Source: UBA1731 sp045595285
Lineage (GTDB): Bacteria; Verrucomicrobiota; Kiritimatiellia; RFP12; UBA1067
NCBI GenBank assembly: GCA_045595285.1
Contig: JAZOAC010000147.1
Location: 1-40,093, forward strand
Reading direction: 5' to 3'
DNA: 40,093 nucleotides
Shown here: positions 1-8,900 of the stretch, piece after piece
Numbering within the stretch: the stretch's first letter is position 1
Layout: every line of letters starts with the position of its first letter
Made by a program: the position numbers and the translations under genes
Notes under the pieces: model-generated
Told to the model about the DNA's origin: nothing
Database searches by the model: none
What the model saw: only the letters and a program-made list of their open reading frames with translations

Positions 1-72
1 GCCAACAAAGCCATGGGAAACGAATGGTTCAGGAATCTTGGCTTGATACCGTTTGCACTACCGAAAAGTTGA
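1..72 (+). CDS. Group II intron reverse transcriptase/maturase, C-terminal fragment
   Basis: Frame 1 is open from the window edge to a TGA at 70-72 and encodes the last 23 residues of a protein that contain GNEWFRNLGL and end PFALPKS. The aromatic and Leu/Gly pattern resembles the extreme C-termini of intron-encoded reverse transcriptase/maturases, and the stop lies directly against domain V, where such genes end. The catalytic RT, maturase and any HNH domains would be upstream of the window. The assignment rests mainly on the intron RNA structure that follows, because 23 residues alone are not diagnostic. Confidence 0.55.
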   Translation, partial: ANKAMGNEWFRNLGLIPFALPKS

Positions 73-139
73 AACCGCGGAGTGCCATAAAAGGCACGCT
101 CCGTGGTGTGAGAGGGGGAGAAAACTCCCCCTACTCGAT
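1..139 (+). mobile_element. 3' end of a group II intron (domains V and VI)
   Basis: Positions 73-139 fold like the last two domains of a bacterial group II intron. Domain V: an 8-bp lower stem (75-82 with 99-106), a two-base CG bulge at 97-98 on the 3' side, a 4-bp upper stem (83-86 with 93-96) and an A-rich loop. Domain VI: a perfect 7-bp hairpin (114-120 with 125-131, loop AAAA) followed by TACTCGAT. The A at 133 sits 7 nt from the predicted 3' splice site after T139, as expected for a bulged branch-point adenosine, and the intron ends in AT (consensus AY). The maturase stop at 70-72 abuts domain V. The 5' part of the intron lies outside the window. The loop is not a clean GNRA, so the subclass is uncertain. 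Confidence 0.75.
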
Positions 140-254
140 TATTCGCATAAGCCTTTGGTCGGGCTTCGAGGGAGTGCGTGAAGAGGAAGCGCGCTCTTTT
201 TTCATGCATGGATATTGTGTCCGCGAATATTTCAGCGCACTGACACAAAAACGC

Positions 255-1145
255 ATGAAAGCAAAGCCTTTTATAAAATGGGCGGGAGGCAAAGGACAAC
301 TGATTAAACAGTTGGACAGCCTCTTGCCAAATGATTTTTCAGAACGAAAGGATATCACTTATATCGAACCGTTCGTTGGTGGTGGGGCTATGCTTTTCCA
401 CATATTGTCGAAATACCCGAACATTAAGCGGGCCATCATCAATGATGTAAACAGCGATTTAGTGTCATGCTACAGAATCATCAAAGAGAACCCAGAGAGC
501 CTGATTTCAACATTACACAAAATTGAACGCCAATACAAATCTTGTGATTGCGAAGATAAACGGAAAAAGATGTTTTTGAAAGCAAGGGAACGTTACAACA
601 CCCGCACTGAGAATGAAATAGATATTGCAGCTCTATTCATATTTCTCAATCGCACCTGCTTCAACGGACTTTATCGGGTCAATTCTAAAGGACTTTTCAA
701 TGTTCCTTTTGGAAGAGCTGCCAATCCTCTTATTTGCGACGAAGCAACAATCCGCGCAGACAATGATTTGCTACAGAAAGTCACAATCTGCCAAGGAGAT
801 TTCACGAACACAGAGAATATGCTGAAGGGAAATGCCTTTTTCTATTTTGATCCGCCATATCGTCCATTAACACAAACGTCATCCTTTACTGCCTATGCGA
901 AAAACGGCTTTGCCGATGACGAACAAGAGCGACTTGCGAATTTCTGCCGTAAACTTGATAAGCGTGGCAAGCGATGGCTTTTATCCAATTCAGATCCACA
1001 TAATACAAACCCTGACGATATGTTTTTTGATGAACTATACAACGGATTTAACATTCATAGAATATTCGCGTCTCGGATGATCAACTCTAAAACCTCCGGA
1101 CGAGGGCAGATTACAGAACTGGCAATAAGAAACTACGAAAAATGA
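255..1145 (+). CDS. Dam-like (D12 class) adenine-N6 DNA methyltransferase
   Basis: This is a 296-residue Dam/DpnM/MboI-type methyltransferase that transfers methyl from AdoMet to adenine N6. The N-terminus KPFIKWAGGKGQL is the AdoMet-binding motif of this class, followed by YIEPFVGGGAMLFH and FLNRTCFNGLYRVNSKG. The catalytic DPPY is at residues 199-202. The start is placed at ATG 255 because family members begin there. The same frame is open back to 24, but that extension reads through the group II intron and is not protein-like. An alternative ATG at 204 would add 17 residues. It is the first gene of a three-gene restriction-modification operon, with 7 bp before the nuclease gene. By family the likely target is GATC, but that is inferred. 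Confidence 0.9.
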   Translation: MKAKPFIKWAGGKGQLIKQLDSLLPNDFSERKDITYIEPFVGGGAMLFHILSKYPNIKRAIINDVNSDLVSCYRIIKENPESLISTLHKIERQYKSCDCEDKRKKMFLKARERYNTRTENEIDIAALFIFLNRTCFNGLYRVNSKGLFNVPFGRAANPLICDEATIRADNDLLQKVTICQGDFTNTENMLKGNAFFYFDPPYRPLTQTSSFTAYAKNGFADDEQERLANFCRKLDKRGKRWLLSNSDPHNTNPDDMFFDELYNGFNIHRIFASRMINSKTSGRGQITELAIRNYEK

Positions 1146-1152
1146 GGAAATT

Positions 1153-1677
1153 ATGGTAAAAGGTGGCATCGGAGGCGGCAATACTCGAACTGGGCTCATT
1201 TACGAAGGCAAGGTTGATCTTGCAACGTTTCTCTCTATGCAAAACGGATATTCTGTAAATGGGACAAAAGTCTATTACAAAGGGGAGCAAGTTGCACTCG
1301 TTTTCAAAAAGCATGAATTCTACACATTCCTGAACGAGAACGGAGTTGACTGGCGGGAGTATCTCTCCTGTCGTCTTTTACCTGACAACTGTATCTATGT
1401 AATAATCAACAACACGCTTTTCATTATCGAGGTCAAACATCAATGTACACCTGGAAGTGTTGACGAAAAATTACAGACATGTGATTTCAAACGAAAGCAA
1501 TACAGGCGGTTATTATCACGCCTAAACATCGAGGTCGAATACGTATACATACTTAACGATTGGTTTAAAGACAAAAGATACAAAGATGTCTTAGACTACA
1601 TAATCAGCGTCAATTGCCAGTATTATTTCGACTACATTCCTCTTCACAAATTGGGTCTTCCAGTGCCGGAGCAATAA
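1153..1677 (+). CDS. Type II restriction endonuclease, PD-(D/E)XK type (174 aa)
   Basis: This small protein lies between two DNA methyltransferases in the same operon. It carries a PD-(D/E)XK nuclease signature: P77-D78, then fourteen residues, then E93-V-K95 within LFIIEVK, where the acidic residues bind Mg2+ and the Lys assists hydrolysis. Other marked stretches are GGNTRTGLIYEGKVDL near the N-terminus and DEKLQTCDFKRKQY after the active site. At 174 residues it is much shorter than DpnII or MboI endonuclease (about 280), so it is probably a different nuclease family serving the same kind of methylases. Its TAA stop overlaps the next ATG (TAATG at 1675-1679), implying translational coupling. 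The exact cleavage site cannot be read from the sequence. Confidence 0.8.
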   Translation: MVKGGIGGGNTRTGLIYEGKVDLATFLSMQNGYSVNGTKVYYKGEQVALVFKKHEFYTFLNENGVDWREYLSCRLLPDNCIYVIINNTLFIIEVKHQCTPGSVDEKLQTCDFKRKQYRRLLSRLNIEVEYVYILNDWFKDKRYKDVLDYIISVNCQYYFDYIPLHKLGLPVPEQ

Positions 1678-2495
1678 TGACAATTGCAGAATACAGACCC
1701 AGTACCGACCATGACTTCACACTCTATCATGGTGATGTCATAAGTACGCTTGCCAAAATCCGGCAGCATAAATTCGATATGATTTTCGCCGACCCGCCAT
1801 ATTTTCTTTCTAATGGCGGAATATCGGTGCAAGCGGGGAAAATGGTATCGGTCAACAAAGGAGAATGGGATAAATCTCAAGGAAGACGTGCAGATAGACT
1901 TTTTACATTCAACTGGCTAAAAGCCTGTCGAGAAGTAATGACAGAATCTGCGACTATATGGGTTTGCGGAACTTTCCACAATATTTTTACTGTAGCGGAT
2001 GTCCTATCCGAACTAAATTTCAAGATGCTCAATGCCGTAACATGGCAAAAGACAAATCCGCCGCCAAATCTTTCCTGCCGCTATTTCACACATTCGACCG
2101 AGTTACTTGTCTGGGCGCGAAAAGAAAGACGCATTCCCCACTATTACAACTATGATCTGATGCACAAAATAGCCGATAACAGGCAAATGACAGATGTATG
2201 GCGGATGCCTGCGATCGCGCCGTGGGAGAAAACATGCGGGAAGCATCCTACACAAAAACCTCTCGCACTCGTTGTAAGAGCCATACTTGCAAGCACAAAG
2301 GAACACGATAGGATTCTTGACCCATTCGCAGGAAGCGGCACAACCGGCATCGCGGCACGTCTTACAAACAGAAGTTTTACAGGTATAGATATTGAGGCAA
2401 AATATCTTTCCGTCGCGGCACAACGTCATGAATTACTGCCGAAGTTGCGCCGAGTGTGGGCATCAAAGATTCCTGATTTGAAAATATTATCTTAA
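1677..2495 (+). CDS. DpnA-like (beta class) DNA adenine methyltransferase
   Basis: This 272-residue N6-adenine methyltransferase has the beta-class motif order: the catalytic DPPY (residues 39-42, in MIFADPPYFLSNGG) precedes the AdoMet-binding DPFAGSGTTG (starting at residue 215). KMVSVNKGEWDKS after the DPPY is typical of DpnA/MboC-type second methylases, which in DpnII can also methylate single-stranded GATC. ATG 1677 overlaps the nuclease stop. A longer frame from 1614 reads backwards into the nuclease gene and lacks support. A Dam-like plus a DpnA-like methylase around a nuclease matches the MboI/LlaDCHI/DpnII operon type, so both enzymes probably protect the same site. Confidence 0.88.
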   Translation: MTIAEYRPSTDHDFTLYHGDVISTLAKIRQHKFDMIFADPPYFLSNGGISVQAGKMVSVNKGEWDKSQGRRADRLFTFNWLKACREVMTESATIWVCGTFHNIFTVADVLSELNFKMLNAVTWQKTNPPPNLSCRYFTHSTELLVWARKERRIPHYYNYDLMHKIADNRQMTDVWRMPAIAPWEKTCGKHPTQKPLALVVRAILASTKEHDRILDPFAGSGTTGIAARLTNRSFTGIDIEAKYLSVAAQRHELLPKLRRVWASKIPDLKILS

Positions 2496-2517
2496 ACCGC
2501 TAACCTTCACACATCTA

Positions 2518-2913
2518 TTATTCCCTTGCAATATCAAAATACCAAGTTAGACTAATAGAAATGATTATTATTATTATGCAAGAAATTAAAGCACATATAT
2601 TTTTCCAATGAGGTCTAATCCAAACCAATGGAAACCTCAGTACAAGTAGAATAGCGAAAATCATCCCTAACACCATCGCATCTAAGAACCTTCCCATTCC
2701 TCTTTGATTGTAGTCGTCTTGCACTCCAAGATACCAGATAACCACCATGACACAAAACGAAAGAATATCTATCCACGAGCACGGATTCCTCCAGGCTCGC
2801 TTTATCAACTTATGAGAAACAATAAACAATACTATCATAGGAAGAAGAATCCAGCCTCCCCAAACACCGAAAAGCATCAATAGGCACATCAAGTTTTCAT
2901 AATTCTCTACCAT
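2518..2913 (-). CDS. Small multi-pass membrane protein, candidate RHS immunity protein
   Basis: This 131-residue protein has about four hydrophobic segments (roughly residues 7-33, 46-66, 76-98 and 104-126; the last contains a run of isoleucines) and short charged loops. It has no recognisable enzymatic motif. Its ATG overlaps the stop of the RHS gene (TAATG on the minus strand, 2911-2915), so the two are translated together. A small gene directly after the variable C-terminus of an RHS protein usually encodes the cognate immunity protein. A membrane location would suit a toxin acting at the membrane or in the periplasm. That role is inferred from position only, and I do not recognise the family. 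Confidence 0.7.
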   Translation of the reverse strand: MVENYENLMCLLMLFGVWGGWILLPMIVLFIVSHKLIKRAWRNPCSWIDILSFCVMVVIWYLGVQDDYNQRGMGRFLDAMVLGMIFAILLVLRFPLVWIRPHWKNICALISCIIIIIISISLTWYFDIARE

Positions 2914-5900
2914 TATTTAATCCTTCCTTGCCTTAAATTACATTTACATCTGATTTTTAAATCAAGTAGTAATTTATAATATTCGCGCCGCAAGTCATCG
3001 GCATAATCCTGACAGTTATATTGTCCATTTGACCGACCTCCACGAGTAGCTAATTCATATGGGAGAGGTGTAACATTTTTAACAGCTTCACGCATTACAC
3101 AATCATTATACCCGCTATCTATCGGAATATATTTATTGAAAAAGTAAAAATCATCCAATCCTGGATTGTTATTTCCAAGAGGTCTATTAAAAAAACCTAT
3201 ATTTACTGGGTTTCCTCCATCTTCAAAAATTAGTTGCTCATGAGCAACAACCCAATTTCGTTTTTTGAAAAATTTTGAATTTGCGAACCACACCCCAGTA
3301 TTCAATGTAAAACCCGAATTTAACGGTCTATATGCAAAATACGCTCTTCCATCCTTGTCGTATCGGCTCACTGGATCGTTTCCACAAAAGCCATACAAAT
3401 TCACTCCACCATCCTCCTCAATGGGATCACGGTTGAGCCAACGCATGAGGATAGGATGATAAAAGCGATAACCATAATAGTAGAGGCCAGTCTCTACATC
3501 AATGTATTTTGTCGAGAAACGATGGCGGAAGAGGTCAGCGAGTGCGCCAGATTTGGAGATGAGTTTACCGAAAGCATCGTAGGTGTACGATGCTACAATA
3601 TTTCCGATGGAATCAACATACTTTGTGATGTTACCGTTATTGTCGCAGCAAGGAATATAAAGTTCGAGTTGAGAGTTGGAGTTCGAGACTGTAAGGTATA
3701 GTAACCCACCGACACCTCCTGCACCTTGAAGTGAACCAGAAAGGTCTTTACCCCAATAGTATTTGATTGTTGATGTCGTTCCGTTGGTATAGGCAATTCG
3801 CTCTTCTATGAGATTCCTATCGTCATAGAAGAAGGTCGTTGTAGATGCTGGTGTAACTTTCTTGACTCGCCAGGATTGAGCATCGTAGTGATTCGTGACA
3901 AGCAGAACGCCGTTCGACGAAACTGTTTTCAGACGACCAAAGGAATCGTAGGCAAATGCGTAAACTCCATCGGAAAGCAGGTTGCCGTCTAAATCGTATT
4001 GGAACTGGCTGTACTGATTAAGGCTATTGGCAGTAAAAGATGTCGAGTTTCCTATATCGTCATAGGCATACTCTGCTGCAACACCCGAAACAATTGCCCC
4101 TGTAACCTCACTGCGCTCATTATATCCGAACGCATCCGAGTTACGTACAATCGGCCGATTTAGAGCATCGTATCCGTATGAAAGACCTTCAATCTGAGAA
4201 CCATTCATCGCAGAGGCAATGTTCATCAGCAATCCTCGCCGATAGGTGTCTCTGACCGTATTGCGAGAGAATGTCCGGCCATTGGCAAGAGTAACTGTAT
4301 ATCCAATATCCAACCTATCAGGCGAATAGCTGTATTCAACCCTTGCCAATTCATTCGAGAGACAGATAAGCTTGCCATCATCAGCGTATATGAAATGCAT
4401 TCCGTTGTTAAACAGGATACGCCCCTGACCATCAAGCGAACGAGTCACCGTAGCCATGGAGCCGCTTACCATCCATATTTCATTTGTCGCAAGACCTGTG
4501 TTTGCAAGAGAATACTGAACCGAAGCAACATTGTTTACTTCGGAAGTTACACGGCCAAACTTATCTCTCGCATACGAGATGTTTTCGGTATCATCACTAT
4601 TAAGCGTTGCTATGACTTCGCGCCTTTCATTATAAACATTTTCCGTCCATCGTCCGCTTGGATATGTCGTTCTGAGCGCAAGTCCATCCGGAGTGTAGGT
4701 ATAGACAACAATTGACCCATCAACATAGATCTTTGAAGTACAAAGTCCTGTTGCAGAATCGTAAGTCCAGCTCGTCACATCCCAGGTCGCGCCGTCTCGC
4801 GTTGTCGCAAGTGAGGTGCGGCGATTCCGGGTATCGTACGTGTAGCGGACGGGATAAGTTGCACCCCATTCGGCTGTGATGTTGCCGAACGGATCGTAAG
4901 AGCGAAAGATTGTGTTGCCAAGTTCATTCGTTGTCTCAACACGGTTACCAAGCATATCGTACGAATAAGATTCCGTTATACTATCGGCAATGTTCGTATA
5001 TGTATGAGTTGAAAGAAGATCATCGTTTGCGGCATAGTCAAACGATTGATACGGCAATGACTCCCCTTGCCCAATTTTACGGAAGGTGGAAGCAATACGT
5101 CCAAGCGCATCGTATGAATTTGAAACAACGCTGCCAGCTGTTTCGGACGAAAGGACGATTCCATAACATGAATGATTAACGACCATAGGAGAGACGGAAG
5201 ATGTAATGGTTTCCGTTTCGATATTTGTCTCCGGATCAAACGAGACGATGGATTCTGTTGTCGTTTGCGGCGCGTTGGGGACAACGCGCCCTACCATTTT
5301 TATCGTATGACGTCGGCAGTTCTCGGAAAGACCTGTCAAACGTTCGCGCGTAATAGTGCAGCTATTCGTTGCCGCGCCGAATATCCGTTCCGTTGTTACT
5401 CGCCATGTGATGTTTGATGCGTCAGTTTCGTAGGATGTGTCCGCTCTTGTAGTAATACCATCTTGCAAAACACCGACTTGATTTCCACAACCGTCATAAA
5501 GAAATACCGATTCTCGCGTTATATTTCCTGCGACGAACGTCTGTCCTGTCATACGAAGAGAAGCCCCATTATAATGATAGGTGACCGTTCCCAATGCCGT
5601 CTCCCGAGTAACAAGCCGTCCCAAAAGGTCGTAGGTAGATACGGAGTTGGTGACGATGCCGCAATCGGATGATTCGGTTACAACGTAGTCAATGCGCTTG
5701 CCATCGGCGGCATAATCGGTGAAGCGGCGTTCCTCTGTCCATGCGGTCGCCGAGGACGGCGACCCTCCCAACCATTCGCGGCGCATGGACGAGCCGGCAC
5801 CGAAATATGTGCGGCTCTTTGTCGTCAAAACTTCTACACCATTCGTGAATATGGTCTCCGAGGATTCAATTGCATCACCAAGAATATCCGTCTGCGACAC

Positions 5901-8900
5901 CGTCTCTTTTCCACGCTCATCGGTACAGATTGAATAATCACTGCCGCCGTATGGATATTTTATTTTTAACGCAGAGGAGCAGAGATGCGGAGGTGTGCAG
6001 AGATTTGTACTTGTATTTTCACCCCCTCTCTGCGTTTCTCTGCGACTCTGCGACTCTGCGTTAAAATCCGGGTCCTCTGCTTCTCCCGGCGCCGTCCCTA
6101 CGCACACGACCGTGTTTGTCTCACGTCCAAGAGCATCAAAGAAGTGTTGCGTTACACGATATTGCCCATTGGTTGAGATATCAGCAAGCCACACATCTTC
6201 CTCCGCATTGTAGAGGTGGTCAGTTCCGGTCTTTGCGGAGCGCAGCGTCTTGCGTCCTTCGCGATCCTGTCTCCACAAAAGACGGCAACAGGAATAAGCG
6301 TTCGTCGTGAATGTTCCATCGAGATAGGTTGTAGACCTAAGACGATTCTTCTCATCATAGGTAGACTCTTCTCGCGAAATGATTGCATCATTCAATGTCA
6401 GATGTTCAGAACGGCGAAGCACCGTACCGTAGGTAGTATCCTGCTCGATGGTGAGATATGAGAGATGAGAGATGGGAGATGAGTTAAAAGTTGAAGGCTG
6501 TGTAAATTTTCTTGTTTCACAAGTGAGAACGTTGCCGTCGAGAGAACATGAGTTGACCGTCAAAATTCCATTCTCATCAAGCGATTCAGCAACCGCATCA
6601 CGCATCAGAAGCGGAGTTCCAAAGCCAGTGTCTGCGTAGATGATTTCATAAGAGTATGCACATAACTTGTTTTTGACAGGATTTACAGGATTAACAAGAT
6701 TTGCATTTCCCAATCCTGATAATCCTGTTAATCTTGTTAATCCTGTCAAAAAAGAATCTTCCCCTGTCTCGCGCCATGTTTCTTTCTTAATGGCTTCATA
6801 GCCATTGCGCGTAAGGCGCGTATAGCGTGTCCATGTGCGGCCTATAATTGTCGGTACACCATTCACGATAACATAGCGTGTTTCTTGTCTTGCCTTCGCT
6901 GCATCATCTCTATGGCAATCATCTCCATCAAAGGGCGAATAATCCTTGACGGTCACGAATGCGTTCTCGAGGGATGAAGCGTTACAAAGCACATTCGAGT
7001 CTATGTACGGGAAATCGCCTGGGATGTTTGCATTGCCGCGCTGCTCAACCCGTAGCGTCTCATGTCCTTTTTCGTCGAAGTCCGTGTAGACCCACGCACG
7101 AGCATTTCCCCAAACAAGGCGCGGCTGACCGTGACGGCCCGAATGAGATGGGTCGTTCCAATAGTCAGCGTGTGTGTAAACGGTATTTCTGCCGGTTGTC
7201 TCTTCGCGGTAGACTTCACGCATAACGGCATTGTCGCATTCGCCGATACGCGTCTTTTCCGTTGTCACGCGCCTTAGAATATTTCCGTTGGCATCTGTCG
7301 TTTCCAATGTCTCACGCTTAATGCCATCACCATAGTCATAGAAATCATCTTCAATGTAAAGCTGTGTACCGATGCCGGCAATGTTGTCAAAGCGCATCCA
7401 ATCGCCATCTTCATTGCAGGTGTACGTCTCATCCGTCATGACATTGTTCTGACGGCTAATCTTCCGAAGTCTCACTTTAGCATCGTCGCCATTGACATTC
7501 GTGATTTCCCATGTGTGTTCGAGCTTCCCGGTATCGTTTTCGTAAATCGTAATAGTGACGCCGTCTGAAATATCCTGAATTCTAAGATCACGTCCGCGTC
7601 GGTCAGACGAAACAATCCGCCTGACTCCGTATGATGTCATGTCTGAGACAGTGGCAGACGGATGGGAAAGTACATTAAAGATCGACTTTGATATCCAAAG
7701 AGGCTCATCAGTTGAGAACCAGACAAAGCCTGCAAACTGTCCCTTAACCGGATTTCCAAGAGGAATGCGGAACTTGAGCGAACCAAGATCGGGTCCTTCC
7801 ATCGAATCGCAATTGCCGTTCGAGCAGTCCGTATCGCAGCTGTCACATCCATCCCCCAGATAATCTTCACTGTATCCGCCCCCGCAACCGGTGTCGTCGT
7901 ATGTGTGTTCGGGAGAATCCGACCAGACTTCTATGCCGTCGACATAGACGTAACCTGTATCATTCTTAACATCCGTCGTAACATAGCCGCTATCCGTTCC
8001 CGCCGTTACGGCAACTTCGCAGTCTCCTTCATGATATCCGCCGCCGTAATCCCGATACCAGCTCTTGCGCAGGCATTTGGAATCAAGCGGATAGGACTCC
8101 TCCTCGTAGTAATAGCCGCCCCAGTCGTAACCCAGCCCATCGTATCCGCATCCGTGTCCATGACACCCCCACGAGGCGGATGGATCGAGAACGACAATCG
8201 CGCCACCGCCCATACCTCGACGGGTTCTTCTAAATGTGGACGAGGTCTGCACACCAAGGGAGAAGTCTGGAAAATCGAGCGCACCGGGGCGACCCACATT
8301 TATTGTCCCGCCCGTCATATCGCCTGTAAAACCGAAGTCCGCATTGTATTCGGACATCTGTTCAAACATGGACATATCACATTCGTCTTCTCCGACAGGA
8401 GCTTTGCAGGGACGCTTGGAATGGTCAATGCCAAGACGAATGACGGAATCTGAACCATCGGTGAAAACTTGGAATCTCTGTCCGCTTTTTCCTGTTATTT
8501 CCTTCCCGCCCTCGACACGAAATTCGGGAATGTAGGCAATGAGATGAATTGGAGTGGGAGAATAGACCGTGTGCGCACCAGTCGCACGTAGACGGAGCGT
8601 GAGCGCGTAAGGAACTTCATTTGTGGATAGCGGAATGCGGAAACTGTCTCCGATAGGTGAAGCCCTAAGAACCCCAGAAGCACCCTCATCCGTCTCCCAC
8701 TCAAGTTCCATGCCAAGAAGGTTCCATGGGGCGGCATTCGTCGGCGCGGCGGAGAGGAAGATCTGCTGCCATGAGCTCGTTCTTCCAATGGTGAACGTGC
8801 GCTCCCAGACAATTTCCGGTGCATTCGCTGGCCTGTCGGCGGCGAATGCATTAAAGAGTTGCCACGAAGCGATGTTTCCAGACAGCGTCATTTGCAGAGT

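Noticed and set aside
178..203. Possible terminator (AAGAG...CTCTTTTTT) upstream of the Dam-like gene
   Set aside because: The stem is only 5 bp with an 8-nt loop; too weak to call.
24..254. N-terminal extension of the Dam-like methylase
   Set aside because: It reads through group II intron domains V and VI; homologues begin at the KPFIKWAGGKGQL segment.
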